DNA of 64,000 nucleotides, taken from positions 62,001 to 126,000 of the forward strand of contig NZ_JAKZGP010000001.1 of the NCBI RefSeq assembly GCF_022549775.1, given 5' to 3'. The translations under genes and the position numbers were made by a program. The stretch is from Belliella filtrata (GTDB lineage Bacteria; Bacteroidota; Bacteroidia; Cytophagales; Cyclobacteriaceae). Positions 18,452 through 27,499 of this stretch are shown here, piece after piece (position 1 is the first letter of the stretch; every line of letters starts with the position of its first letter). The notes under the pieces were generated by a model, which saw only the letters and a program-made list of their open reading frames with translations, was not told where the DNA came from and did not search any database.

Positions 18452-19444
18452 TTATTTGATTTTAATGTCCAAAGCTTGCTTTCTGGATTTGATTTTTAAC
18501 TTTGAGTATATACTCCCGACATGAGACTTTGTGGTGCTTAGTTCAATGTTACAAGCATCTGAAATTTCTTGATTGCTCATTCCTTGCTGAAGCAAGTCCA
18601 AAACCCTTCTTTCTTGAACACTCAGGTTTTCTAGTTTTGGTTTTCTTCTATGGGATATGTAAAACCCAAGCAAAAATAGAGTCCCTACTAGTGAAATTGT
18701 CAAGACTAGAATCCATGGGAAAGAATTGGAAATAGGGAATTGTCTTCTGAATGGATCAAAATATGAATCGCTTTCATTTCTCATTTTGGCAAGATATGAC
18801 TTGTAAAAATCTGGATCCTTTTGGTAATCAGAAAGGAAATCAGTTTTGTAGAGTGCATAAAGAGAAACCAACTGGTTGCTGCTTGTATCTGCTATAGCCT
18901 TCAGTTTTTCTGCTACTACATCTTCTATAAACTCCTTTTCGACCAAGGAACTTTCATAGTCAATCGCATTGGGATATTCTGCTAATCTTGATATGTAATC
19001 AAATGTATCCATATAAGGAGCTCCTTCAATAACCTTGTTTTCAAAGACGGGCATGCCTTCTGTATTGAAAAGCCTGATTTCAGAATCTCTTTTGGCTATG
19101 ATCAAAACATAATTTTCCTCATTACTTCCAATCACCAGATACTTTGGAGCGAATCCTTTCTTGACCACATGCAATCGAAGCATGGACCAATCAGTGGATA
19201 CGTTCTCTAATGGTATTTCAAAATTTCCCAAACTGTCCAATTCAGTGGTTGCTAAGATCAAACTGTTGCTGAAAGTGAATTCCTTTTCGAAGGACTCCAC
19301 TAGAGATAGAAATACCTTTCTTTCCCAGGTATCATCAAGCAGTAAGGTCCCCGAAATTTTCCCAGGATCCTTAGGGAATGAATCATGCTGCCAGCTCCAA
19401 AGAAGGATGACTAAAACAAATCTTATCCTTAACACCTTACTCAT
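18452..19444 (-). CDS. Membrane-anchored LuxR-type transcriptional regulator
   Basis: The start ATG at 19444 gives 330 residues beginning MSKVLRIRFVLVILLWSWQH, a signal-anchor. About 220 extracytoplasmic residues follow, with a carboxypeptidase-regulatory-like beta domain near GKISGTLLLDD. A membrane helix (FPWILVLTISLVGTLFLLGF) leads to a cytoplasmic GerE/LuxR helix-turn-helix (LSVQERRVLDLLQQGMSNQE to SRKQALDIK). It could pass an envelope signal directly to DNA. The ATG overlaps the stop of the upstream coiled-coil gene by 8 nt (ATGAGTAA), so the two are translationally coupled and probably act together. A longer in-frame ORF reaches 19540 but would overlap the neighbour by over 100 nt. Confidence 0.78.
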   Translation of the reverse strand: MSKVLRIRFVLVILLWSWQHDSFPKDPGKISGTLLLDDTWERKVFLSLVESFEKEFTFSNSLILATTELDSLGNFEIPLENVSTDWSMLRLHVVKKGFAPKYLVIGSNEENYVLIIAKRDSEIRLFNTEGMPVFENKVIEGAPYMDTFDYISRLAEYPNAIDYESSLVEKEFIEDVVAEKLKAIADTSSNQLVSLYALYKTDFLSDYQKDPDFYKSYLAKMRNESDSYFDPFRRQFPISNSFPWILVLTISLVGTLFLLGFYISHRRKPKLENLSVQERRVLDLLQQGMSNQEISDACNIELSTTKSHVGSIYSKLKIKSRKQALDIKIK

Positions 19445-20414
19445 CTGTGGCAGGTTTAATGTATCTGCCAACTGAAATATTGACATTTCCCTCTGATTGT
19501 TTTGGCGTGATTCTGATTTGCCAATCGCCAGCATCTGCATCAGCTATGGTTTTGTTAATCGATCCGTTAGTGTATTTTGAAAAATCATCAGCTGAAACAA
19601 CGCCAGACTTTTGCTTGTGTTCCAGTGAAAGCTCAGCTTCTTTCCCACCTTTTGGATTGAATATCTCTATCAAGATATTGCCTGAATTCAATCTGCTATG
19701 GACGTTGAAGTATATTGTTGTTTTTTTCTCAATGTTGATCGTGATTGGATCGATCTTAGTTGAGGATTTAGAAATTTCAAGATTTTTTGTCAAAATATTT
19801 TCAAAGCTGTTTCGAAACTCCTCGGCCTTTTTCCTTTGAATTTCAGCCAGCTTTCTCATTTCTTCAGCTACTTTTCTTTGCTCAGCGGCCACCTCCCTTT
19901 GTTTTTCGGCAATTTCTCTTTGTGCCATTGCCTGTTTTCTTTGTTCCTCGGCTTTTTTCCTTTCTAGGGCACTTTCAATTCTTGATTGTTCGGCTTGCTT
20001 TCTCATTACTTCAGCTTGTTGCCTTTGAATTTCAGCTTGCTTTCGAGCTTCTTCTGCTTGCTTTCTTAGGATGTCAGCTTGTTTTCTCTGTTCTTCAGCT
20101 TGTTTGCGGAGGATTTCTGCTTCTTTTCTTTGAAGAGCCGCTTCTTCACTTTGCTTTTTTACTTTTTCGATGAACAACTTCTTTTCATTATCATAGTCAA
20201 TCAGTTTTTTCTGTATTTCTGATTCACTTAAGCCAGCTGCTTTCAATTGTTTTTGGTAAGCTTGTTTATGGATTTCCCAACTTTCTTCTGCTGAGAAATT
20301 CTCATGGAATTGTGGATAAATGAAATTGCCTCCAGAGGAACTCTTGCTCTCTTGTGCATTTAAGAATCCACAACTTGTCAATAAGACAATCAAAATGATT
20401 AAGCTCGATTTCAT
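19437..20414 (-). CDS. Secreted coiled-coil protein coupled to the LuxR-type regulator
   Basis: The 325-residue protein has a signal peptide (MKSSLIILIVLLTSCGFLNA, with a possible lipobox cysteine at residue 15). A long coiled coil (about residues 60-205) is built from about fifteen 7-residue RKQAEEQ-like repeats. A C-terminal beta domain of about 110 residues follows (ITINIEKKTTIYFNV to INISVGRYIKP-type ending). The heptads are nearly tandem, so the DNA is also repetitive. No catalytic motif is seen. Overlap with the membrane LuxR regulator suggests that it provides or presents an envelope signal. This is inference. Confidence 0.72.
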   Translation of the reverse strand: MKSSLIILIVLLTSCGFLNAQESKSSSGGNFIYPQFHENFSAEESWEIHKQAYQKQLKAAGLSESEIQKKLIDYDNEKKLFIEKVKKQSEEAALQRKEAEILRKQAEEQRKQADILRKQAEEARKQAEIQRQQAEVMRKQAEQSRIESALERKKAEEQRKQAMAQREIAEKQREVAAEQRKVAEEMRKLAEIQRKKAEEFRNSFENILTKNLEISKSSTKIDPITINIEKKTTIYFNVHSRLNSGNILIEIFNPKGGKEAELSLEHKQKSGVVSADDFSKYTNGSINKTIADADAGDWQIRITPKQSEGNVNISVGRYIKPATDE

Positions 20415-20616
20415 AACGATAAATTTAACTGTTAATAATTATTTTCAGCAAAACTAGGCTCTGGATTCTGCCAAATGGGTATTGCTAAGGGTGGAAAAAA
20501 GTAGGAATTTGGGAGGAATCTTAATGGGTAGGGGTGAAAAAGATGCTTTTTTATCCCTGAGGCCATGAATTTGAAAAATTAGGATTAATATTTTAGCTTT
20601 TTTCTAAGAACACCTT

Positions 20617-21558
20617 TTACTTTTTCACAAACGAAATATTCCTCTTCAAGCCTTCCAGTTTTGTTCGCTTTACAGCTGATTTTTGAAAGACTTTATTGAA
20701 AGTTTCCTGAGTAATTTCTTCCCAGTCTCTTGAAGTGAATCCTTCCAGCTCTGGATGAGGCAAAAATGCAGGCTCTTGGTGTGCCTTCGAAAACCTATTC
20801 CATGGGCATACATCCTGACATATATCACAGCCAAATATCCAATTTTCGAATTTGCCTTTGACTTCTTCAGGGATTTGGTCTTTGAGTTCTATGGTGAAGT
20901 AGGAGATGCATTTGGAGCTATCCACCACTCCTGGCTGTACGATCGCATCTGTGGGGCAGGCATCGATACATTTGGTACATGTTCCGCAATAATCCTTTGC
21001 CAATGGTGTATCAGGACTCACTTCCAAATCAATGATCAATTCAGCCAAAAAGAAAAAACTCCCCATATTCCTATTGAGTAGAAGGCTGTTTTTACCTGTC
21101 CAGCCCAAGCCTGATTTTTGCGCCCATTGACGCTCCATCACGGGAGCTGAATCAACAAAGGCACGACCTCCTATTTCTCCAATTTGTTCTTGCAGGTTTT
21201 CCAGCAATACCTTAAGCTTGTCTTTGATCACAAAATGGTAGTCTTTGCCATATGCATACTTTGCAATCTTATAAGTTCCCTCTACCGCAGCTATTGGCTT
21301 ATCTGGATAGTAATTATAAATTAAGCTCACGACTGTCTTTGCACCATCCACCAGCTTCGCGGGATCCAAGCGCTTATCAAAATGATTAGCCAAATAGGCC
21401 ATTTGACCATGATAATTTTGATTGAGCCAATTTTCAAGCTTTGGTGCATCCTCCTCTAAAAACTCCGCTTTGGCTATACCACAAAAGTCAAAGCCCAGAC
21501 TTTTGGCCTGGGATTTTATGATTTGGGCATATTTTTCTTTAGAAGTCGTTAAGCTCAT
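20617..21558 (-). CDS. queG: Epoxyqueuosine reductase QueG
   Basis: QueG performs the last step of queuosine synthesis in tRNA, reducing epoxyqueuosine with cobalamin and two 4Fe-4S clusters. The 313-residue protein has the substrate/cobalamin region ([20 protein letters not shown] then TGKN). The two ferredoxin-like cysteine clusters are [16 protein letters not shown] and [11 protein letters not shown]. Its length is typical of short Bacteroidota QueG without HEAT repeats. The 234-nt region between ruvB and this gene carries an array of phased TATTTC hexamers immediately upstream. Confidence 0.95.
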   Translation of the reverse strand: MSLTTSKEKYAQIIKSQAKSLGFDFCGIAKAEFLEEDAPKLENWLNQNYHGQMAYLANHFDKRLDPAKLVDGAKTVVSLIYNYYPDKPIAAVEGTYKIAKYAYGKDYHFVIKDKLKVLLENLQEQIGEIGGRAFVDSAPVMERQWAQKSGLGWTGKNSLLLNRNMGSFFFLAELIIDLEVSPDTPLAKDYCGTCTKCIDACPTDAIVQPGVVDSSKCISYFTIELKDQIPEEVKGKFENWIFGCDICQDVCPWNRFSKAHQEPAFLPHPELEGFTSRDWEEITQETFNKVFQKSAVKRTKLEGLKRNISFVKK

Positions 21559-21600
21559 TTATTGGAAATACAAAGGTTGATTTTTTCGAAAAGATGGTAG

Positions 21601-21670
21601 GAATGTTTTAGAAATAGGTTTGAAATATTTGGAAACAAAATAGAAATAAATTTGAAATATTGTAGAAATA
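21601..21670 (-). repeat. Array of TATTTC hexamers at 11-bp steps upstream of queG
   Basis: On the plus strand GAAATA occurs at 21611, 21622, 21643, 21654 and 21665, with GAAACA at 21632. A degenerate seventh unit lies near 21601. Steps are 11, 10, 11, 11 and 11 bp, so all units face the same side of the helix. Read on the minus strand they are TATTTC units pointing towards queG, 50-110 nt from its start. Tandem 11-bp spacing is typical of OmpR/PhoB-type operators, but the binding protein is unknown. Confidence 0.65.
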
Positions 21671-21763
21671 TTTGGGTTAACAGATATGATAGGATCTTGT
21701 ACATTCCTGCATATTTCACGATAATATTATTTCCCAAACCTGTCTATCGTTAGTGTAGAGGCA

Positions 21764-21780
21764 TATTTCAACATTATTTC
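21764..21780 (+). repeat. Pair of TATTTC hexamers 11 bp apart after ruvB
   Basis: TATTTC occurs at 21764-21769 and 21775-21780, in the opposite orientation to the larger array in the same intergenic region. Further single copies are at 21712 (with a degenerate ACATTC 11 bp before it) and 21728. Confidence 0.5.
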
Positions 21781-21792
21781 AGCGAAGCTATA

Positions 21793-22827
21793 TTAAGAAA
21801 ACAAATTGCCTGTTTGACCACCGAAGTCTGCTTTGATTTTGAGATGCTTGTATGCTAACTCTGTAGCCATTCTACCTCTCGAAGTTCTCTTGAGATAGCC
21901 CTCCTGAATCAGAAACGGCTCATAGACTTCCTCAATGGTCTCCGCTTCCTCACTACAAGCCGTAGCTATAGTGCTTAGACCTACAGGGCCACCTTTGAAC
22001 TTTTCAATAATGGTCAGTAGTATTCTATTGTCCATTTCATCTAGTCCATTTTCATCGACATCTAAGGCTTCCAATGCAATCTTGGCTATTTCGAGCGTAA
22101 TCTTTCCATTTCCTTTTATCTCAGCAAAATCTCTCGTCCTTCGCAAAAGCATGTTGGCGATCCTTGGTGTACCCCTACTTCTTCTGGCTATCTCATAAGC
22201 CGCCACCTCATCTATTGGGGTCTTAAGTATTCCTGAAGACCTAGTCACAATATCTGTCAGAAGCTTGGCATCATAATATTCAAGCCTTGAATTGATCCCA
22301 AATCTAGCCCTCAGTGGAGAAGTCAATAAGCCAGATCTTGTAGTAGCTCCAATGAGTGTAAATGGACTCAGAGATATCTGAACAGTTCGAGCGTTGGGGC
22401 CAGAATCAAGCATGATGTCAATGCGAAAGTCCTCCATTGCCGAATACAAGTATTCCTCCACAATAGGATTGAGACGGTGAATTTCGTCTATAAATAGCAC
22501 ATCACCCTCCTCCAAGTTGGTCAACAGTCCAGCCAAATCAGAAGGCTTATCCAAAACGGGTCCAGAAGTGATCTTTATCCCAGCTTCTAGCTCATTGGCA
22601 ATAATATTGGAAAGTGTGGTCTTGCCTAGACCTGGAGGGCCATGAAGCAAAACGTGATCCAATGGCTCTTGCCGTCTCTTTGCTGCCGCCACGAAGATTT
22701 TTAGGTTTTCTACAATCTTAAATTGTCCTGTAAAATCGTCAAAGCTCAATGGTCTCAATGCCTTCTCTATTTCTCTATCGGATGAACTTAGATGATCGGA
22801 ATCACCACTCAAATAATCTTCTCGCAT
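21793..22827 (-). CDS. ruvB: Holliday junction branch-migration helicase RuvB
   Basis: RuvB is the AAA+ motor that, with RuvA, drives branch migration of Holliday junctions. The 344-residue protein has Walker A (GPPGLGKTT, about residue 65), Walker B ([10 protein letters not shown]), the sensor and arginine-finger region ([19 protein letters not shown]) and the C-terminal winged helix ([20 protein letters not shown]). Length and motifs are complete. It is divergent from apbE (153-nt gap). Confidence 0.97.
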   Translation of the reverse strand: MREDYLSGDSDHLSSSDREIEKALRPLSFDDFTGQFKIVENLKIFVAAAKRRQEPLDHVLLHGPPGLGKTTLSNIIANELEAGIKITSGPVLDKPSDLAGLLTNLEEGDVLFIDEIHRLNPIVEEYLYSAMEDFRIDIMLDSGPNARTVQISLSPFTLIGATTRSGLLTSPLRARFGINSRLEYYDAKLLTDIVTRSSGILKTPIDEVAAYEIARRSRGTPRIANMLLRRTRDFAEIKGNGKITLEIAKIALEALDVDENGLDEMDNRILLTIIEKFKGGPVGLSTIATACSEEAETIEEVYEPFLIQEGYLKRTSRGRMATELAYKHLKIKADFGGQTGNLFS

Positions 22828-22979
22828 ACTTTGAACTGGTCTAGCTACAAAGATAAAAAAATCAACGAAGGGGAATAAACATTCTATTAGTAATCAAAAC
22901 TGCAATGTTATTGCAATCTGTTGACACCTACTTCCTCACTTTTGAAAAAATAGCATTAACTTTCGCAAAAAATTTGACA

Positions 22980-24038
22980 ATGAGAAGTAACGCCAATAAA
23001 AATATCATTTATTCTATTATCCTTTTGCTCCTCGTGGCTGTAGTTTACCTCTACAGGCAAAACCAAAATAAGCCAGAGGAAGAAGCTGTAGAATTGGCGA
23101 CGGGCAAAATAGTGCTGACTGGAAGTACCATGGGGACAAGCTATAGAATCGTGTATCTCGATATAGCAGAGCGAGATTTCAAAAAAGAGATTGATTCTGT
23201 TCTTGTGGATTTCAATCAATCCATGTCCACTTATATCAAAACTTCCGAGATCAGCCAGTTCAATCAGACGGACACATTATACTTCAATTCAGGCTATTTT
23301 TTGCCCATTTTAGAAGAGAGTAAAACGATTCACGAGATCACAGCAGGTGCCTTCGATCCTACTGTAGGACCACTTACTGACCTATGGGGTTTTGGTCCAG
23401 AAGGCCCTCAACTCAAGGATAGTGTGAATATTGATAACATGCTACAGTATGTAAACTTTGGCTTGATTTCTTTTGATCAAGTAAAGGCATGGAAACCAAT
23501 GAATGAGATGCACTTAGACTTCTCTGCCATAGCCAAAGGATATGGGGTAGATGTAATAGCATCCTATTTAGAAAGCATGGGAATAGAAAACATGCTTGTC
23601 GAAATCGGGGGAGAGCTTGTAGCACGTGGTGTAAATGAGAATGGAGAATTGTGGAAAGTGGGTGTGAATACCCCGTCTGAAGACAATAATTCAGAAGAGC
23701 TATTTGGTATCATAGCCTTAGAAAATAGAGGAATGGCTACTTCTGGCAACTATCGTAACTACTACGAAGTGGACGGTTTGAAAATTTCTCATACCATAAA
23801 TCCTAAAACAGGCAGACCTGTTAGGCACAACTTACTAAGCGCAACAGTGCTCGCTGAAAATTGTATGAGAGCTGATGCTTTAGCTACTGCAATCATGGTA
23901 ATGGGAAAAGAAGAAGCTATAGCATTACAAGCCAAATCAAACTTTGAATTTTATCTTATCTACAGTGATGAATCAGGAGAGATCAAGTCTCATGCAAGTG
24001 AGGGGATCAAGCCATATTTATCCTTTTCACTTAATTGA
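22980..24038 (+). CDS. apbE: FAD:protein FMN transferase (ApbE)
   Basis: ApbE attaches FMN covalently to threonines of target flavoproteins such as NqrB/NqrC, on the periplasmic side. From ATG 22980 the protein has 352 residues. An N-terminal membrane anchor (NIIYSIILLLLVAVVYLYRQ) precedes the STMGTSYRI start of the catalytic domain, DPTVGPLTDLWGFG, FSAIAKGYGVD, and MATSGNYRNYYEVDG with SHTINPKTGRPV for metal and FAD binding. A longer frame begins at 22905, but its first 25 residues are not signal-like. The ZIP transporter gene follows after 33 nt. Confidence 0.93.
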   Translation: MRSNANKNIIYSIILLLLVAVVYLYRQNQNKPEEEAVELATGKIVLTGSTMGTSYRIVYLDIAERDFKKEIDSVLVDFNQSMSTYIKTSEISQFNQTDTLYFNSGYFLPILEESKTIHEITAGAFDPTVGPLTDLWGFGPEGPQLKDSVNIDNMLQYVNFGLISFDQVKAWKPMNEMHLDFSAIAKGYGVDVIASYLESMGIENMLVEIGGELVARGVNENGELWKVGVNTPSEDNNSEELFGIIALENRGMATSGNYRNYYEVDGLKISHTINPKTGRPVRHNLLSATVLAENCMRADALATAIMVMGKEEAIALQAKSNFEFYLIYSDESGEIKSHASEGIKPYLSFSLN

Positions 24039-24071
24039 ACCAATTAGTATAAATCACGGATTATTCCTAAT

Positions 24072-24845
24072 ATGTTATTCAACTTCCTTTTGCTCTTCTT
24101 TACTGCCCTGATAGCGGGTGGTTTAGCTTATTTTCTACCCAACTGGCAAGAGCGCTACTTCAAGTTGGTATTGGTGTTTGCTGGCTCTTATTTATTTGCC
24201 ATTACGGTAATGCACATTTTGCCTGAACTATTTGTAGGTACAGAGGATGCCAGGTTTATGGGCTTGTACATTCTTTTGGGTTTTTTACTTCAGCAGATAC
24301 TCGAATTATTGTCTTCTGGTGTAGAGCATGGTCATATTCATCACCATGGACATCATCATGGAATAGAATCAGGCGTATGGACATTGATGATTGGCCTTTT
24401 CCTGCATGCCTTTTTGGAAGGTACTCTCCTGTCACATGATGGGATGCTTGCACTTCATGATCATAGCCATGAGGGGCATCATCACCATCACCACCATGGT
24501 AGCAACAATCTTCTTTTTGGGATCATGCTGCATAAGGGGCCAGAAGCTTTTGCTTTGGTAGCGGTACTGATGACTGCATTGAAAAAAAGATGGGTACTTG
24601 TGCTGTTAGTAATATTTGCACTGGCAAGTCCGTTGGGAATGTGGGCGAGCTCCTTTCTTTATGAAACAGATTTGATCGGTAGAGGTGCCTTAAATGTGTT
24701 TTATGGCATGGTAGCAGGAGGATTCTTGCACATTTCTACTACCATTTTTTTTGAAAGTAGTCCTGATCACCGATTTCACTTGAATAAAGTGATCATCTCT
24801 ATGATTGCATTTGGTCTTGCGATAGGTTTTGAATTATTGGCTTAG
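24072..24845 (+). CDS. ZIP-family metal transporter with histidine-rich loops
   Basis: This is a 257-residue inner-membrane protein with about eight helices. The ZIP signature helices carry LFLHAFLEGTLLS and MLHKGPEAFALVAVL, whose His and Glu residues form the metal site. Two cytosolic-type loops are very rich in histidine (HGHIHHHGHHHG and HDHSHEGHHHHHHHG), as in zinc-handling members. It probably moves zinc or a related divalent metal into the cytoplasm. It follows apbE closely and may share its transcript. Confidence 0.9.
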   Translation: MLFNFLLLFFTALIAGGLAYFLPNWQERYFKLVLVFAGSYLFAITVMHILPELFVGTEDARFMGLYILLGFLLQQILELLSSGVEHGHIHHHGHHHGIESGVWTLMIGLFLHAFLEGTLLSHDGMLALHDHSHEGHHHHHHHGSNNLLFGIMLHKGPEAFALVAVLMTALKKRWVLVLLVIFALASPLGMWASSFLYETDLIGRGALNVFYGMVAGGFLHISTTIFFESSPDHRFHLNKVIISMIAFGLAIGFELLA

Positions 24846-24973
24846 CACGCCTTGCTCATGGAAAAATTTGGGTATTGTGTTCATGTTTAGGAAATTATCC
24901 AGCATAAACTCTTGTATTATTGCTAAAATATTATACTTTCGCTAAATTGATATACCGAACCCAAAAATAAACT

Positions 24974-25396
24974 ATGGAACAGCCAATTTGTCCCAAATGT
25001 GACCATACCAAAGTAGTGAAAAGTGGTATAGTAGGTGGTCGGCAGCGATTTAAATGTAAGCGCTGCAGCTATCACTTCACTGTGAATAAAATAGGAAAAG
25101 CAATTGACAAATACTACGTAGTCAAAGCTTTACAACTTTATATCGAGGGAATTTCTTATCGCGAAATAGAAAGGATATTGGGAGTAAGTCACGTTTCAGT
25201 GATGAACTGGGTAAAGCAATATAAAATCAAAGCCCCAGAAAGTTATGATTACCGCCCTACCTATAAAGTGCTGAACCATACAGAATTGGTCAAATTCATG
25301 GCTATCAAAGAAAACTTACTAGATACTGGTATGCTGATCACAGAGCTTGGTGACAAGTTCATGATTATCAAATGGGAAAGGTTTAAAAACAGATAG
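24974..25396 (+). CDS. IS1 InsA-like zinc-ribbon/HTH protein, probably domesticated
   Basis: The 140-residue protein starts with a zinc ribbon (CPKCDHTKVVKSG to FKCKRCSYHF, two CxxC pairs). A helix-turn-helix follows (YIEGISYREIERILGVSHVS, then VMNWVKQY). This is the N-terminal organisation of IS1 InsA-type transposase subunits. The last 55 residues are not a DDE nuclease, and no InsB frame, terminal repeats or target duplication is visible. It therefore looks like a transposase DNA-binding domain reused as a regulator. It stands 350 nt upstream of the porin/acetate-type transport module and is a candidate regulator of it. That link is inference from position. Confidence 0.72.
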   Translation: MEQPICPKCDHTKVVKSGIVGGRQRFKCKRCSYHFTVNKIGKAIDKYYVVKALQLYIEGISYREIERILGVSHVSVMNWVKQYKIKAPESYDYRPTYKVLNHTELVKFMAIKENLLDTGMLITELGDKFMIIKWERFKNR

Positions 25397-25746
25397 TATG
25401 TAAAATCCGTGGACCTTTCAGGCTTTTAATACCCCAATCAGCTATTATAAATTTTTGAGTAAGACCTACAAGGTTTTTTTCCGCTATAAATCAATCTATT
25501 ACTGAAATATATTGCAGATTTTGAGGCAGAATCAAATCATTTTTTCCTGATGCTTTAAATTCACATATCCAATACACCTTTTACTTCTGATTCCAGAAAT
25601 TGAGTTCCACAATTGCTTTGAGAAGAGAATTGTATACTCAATTAGCAAAAATCTATCATCAACTTTTCTTTTTAAGGGCTTCTTATCAAATTGGAGTTCA
25701 CAACATTACCCATTAATGTGTGAAATCACCCAAATAGCCATAGACC
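25397..25746. other. 350-nt leader region before the porin gene, no gene seen
   Basis: No convincing ORF or RNA gene was found. It contains GACCTACAAGG followed by a T-run (about 25466-25480), like half of a dyad. It also holds an AATTG-rich stretch around 25610-25645 (CAATTGCTTTGAGAAGAG then AATTGTATACTCAATT). It probably holds the promoter of the downstream transport operon. Confidence 0.4.
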
Positions 25747-27192
25747 ATGAAAAATCACTTACCCTCCATACTTGGTTATGCATTGATGTTCTTTACCTCC
25801 ACAGGATTAGCTCAACAAATCAACACCAAGAGTCCAATTAAAGATGAACAAGAAGATTTTGTAGACCATACATACAAGCCTCTTACACTCAAGCTTGATG
25901 AAGAGGGAAATAAGTACATTCGATTTCTTTTTTGGAATCAAATGTGGGCAAGAGTTATCCAAAACAATCCCGGAACACTTGATGCAGCCGGAAATCCACA
26001 AAGAGCTACTTCTGATATCGGAATCCGTAGAGCTAGGGTATTGGCATATGCAGAGATTTCACCTCGATTTATGATATTGTCCCATTGGGGAATCAACAAT
26101 CAAACATTTAGAACAGGCGGGGTACCTGGTGGTGGGTTCACTGGAAATCCTGGTGGTATCCCTGTTCAAGTTGACCCAATCAACGGTATAGGCTCAGCTA
26201 ATGGAATGTCGGCAAAAAAGCCTCAACTTTTTTTTCATGATATCTGGACAGAATTCAAAATCCTGCCAGAGCTGTATGCAGGACTTGGCCTTCATTACTG
26301 GAATGGAATCTCTAGAATGTCTAGTGCAAGTACTTTGAATTTCATGACACTTGATGCTCCAATTTTCAATTGGCCTTTAATTGAAATGACAGATCAGTTT
26401 GCTCGTCAATTTGGCTTCTATACTAAGGGTCAAGTCAACAAGTGGGACTATAGGCTCGCAGTCAATAAGCCATTTGCAGTGGGTAATGGGGGGAGTTTTG
26501 ACTCTGAGCGCAATAGACCTGTTTCAAATCATATTGTAAATGAAAATTGGGCTACACAAGGATATATTGCTTATCAATTTTGGGATACTGAGGATAATAA
26601 GCTACCGTATTTCGTAGGATCATATTTGGGAAGCAAGAGGGTTTTCAATATCGGTGGAGGATGGCACCACCACCCCAAAGCCATGAGTTCTTTCAATTCT
26701 TCAAATCAAGTCCAGTTTCATGACATGAAGCTTTTTGGATTAGACAGCTTTCTAGACTTGCCTATAAACAAATTAGCTGGAACTGCATTGACCAGTTATG
26801 CTGTGTTTTACCATTATGATTTTGGTCCTAACTATATCCGAAACATTGGAATCATGAATGTGGGAATGGGACAAGGCTCCTCACAAAATGGACCAGGAAA
26901 TGCCCAACCAACCATTGGTACTGGAAATATCTTCTACATTCAAAGTGGCTATTTGCTCCCAAAAAAAATACTCAAGGACAAAGGTAAGCTTCAACCTTAC
27001 ACTGCTGTCACTCACAAAAACTTTGAATATTTTGACGAGGGATCTTGGCAATATGACCTGGGCTTGAATTACTACATCAATGCACATCAAGCTAAGATAA
27101 CCCTTCAATACAGCCAAAGACCAATTTTTGAACAATATAGCAGATCTGGATCCGCTTCCGAATTTATATTACAAACACATATTTTCTTATAA
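25747..27192 (+). CDS. Outer-membrane porin
   Basis: The 481-residue protein has a signal peptide (NHLPSILGYALMFFTSTGLA) and an aromatic-rich beta-barrel pattern to the C terminus, which ends FILQTHIFL in a terminal Phe-x-Leu strand. Segments such as RRARVLAYAEISPRFMILSH and DYRLAVNKPFAV resemble Bacteroidota porins of the phosphate-selective porin O/P type. It stands 24 nt upstream of the DUF4212/SSF transporter pair, so it likely lets the same small carboxylate cross the outer membrane. The substrate is inferred from context. Confidence 0.78.
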   Translation: MKNHLPSILGYALMFFTSTGLAQQINTKSPIKDEQEDFVDHTYKPLTLKLDEEGNKYIRFLFWNQMWARVIQNNPGTLDAAGNPQRATSDIGIRRARVLAYAEISPRFMILSHWGINNQTFRTGGVPGGGFTGNPGGIPVQVDPINGIGSANGMSAKKPQLFFHDIWTEFKILPELYAGLGLHYWNGISRMSSASTLNFMTLDAPIFNWPLIEMTDQFARQFGFYTKGQVNKWDYRLAVNKPFAVGNGGSFDSERNRPVSNHIVNENWATQGYIAYQFWDTEDNKLPYFVGSYLGSKRVFNIGGGWHHHPKAMSSFNSSNQVQFHDMKLFGLDSFLDLPINKLAGTALTSYAVFYHYDFGPNYIRNIGIMNVGMGQGSSQNGPGNAQPTIGTGNIFYIQSGYLLPKKILKDKGKLQPYTAVTHKNFEYFDEGSWQYDLGLNYYINAHQAKITLQYSQRPIFEQYSRSGSASEFILQTHIFL

Positions 27193-27215
27193 CAATCACC
27201 AAAAACCCAACAACC

Positions 27216-27479
27216 ATGACACCATTAAAATCAAGCAAAGAAGCCTATTGGAAAAAGAACCTGAAGATACTTGGGGTACTATTGACCGTCTGGTTTACAG
27301 TCTCATTTGGATTTGGAATCCTACTAGTCGAGCCACTCAACCACATCAGAATCGGAGGATTTAAATTAGGATTTTGGTTTGCCCAACAAGGCGCTATTTA
27401 TGCATTTGTGGTCTTGATATTCATCTATGTCTACAAGATGAATAAGCTTGACAAAGAATTTGATGTAAACGAACAATAA
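27216..27479 (+). CDS. DUF4212 sodium/substrate symporter small subunit
   Basis: The 87-residue protein has two membrane helices (ILGVLLTVWFTVSFGFGILL and GFWFAQQGAIYAFVVLIFIY) and a charged C terminus with the KMNKLDKEFDV pattern typical of DUF4212. This family always partners with an SSF symporter, which follows 20 nt downstream. It is probably required for assembly or activity of that transporter. Confidence 0.92.
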   Translation: MTPLKSSKEAYWKKNLKILGVLLTVWFTVSFGFGILLVEPLNHIRIGGFKLGFWFAQQGAIYAFVVLIFIYVYKMNKLDKEFDVNEQ

Positions 27480-27499
27480 ACCACCCAAAATACTATAAA

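Noticed and set aside
19830-20160. Near-tandem DNA repeats that could suggest a CRISPR or VNTR
   Set aside because: They are codon-level heptad repeats of a coiled coil, without constant repeats and unique spacers.
19787-20173. 128-residue open frame on the plus strand
   Set aside because: It lies opposite the heptad-repeat coiled coil. Lys/Glu/Gln/Ala-rich codons on one strand give Phe/Leu-rich open frames on the other; no start context or family match.
22905-22979. 25 extra N-terminal residues for ApbE
   Set aside because: The extension is not signal-like; the ATG at 22980 directly precedes the membrane anchor.
24330-24500. Dense CATCAC/CATCAT runs
   Set aside because: They encode the histidine-rich loops of the ZIP transporter and are not an independent repeat.
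24974-25396. Active insertion sequence
   Set aside because: There is an InsA-like DNA-binding region but no nuclease, terminal inverted repeats or target-site duplication.
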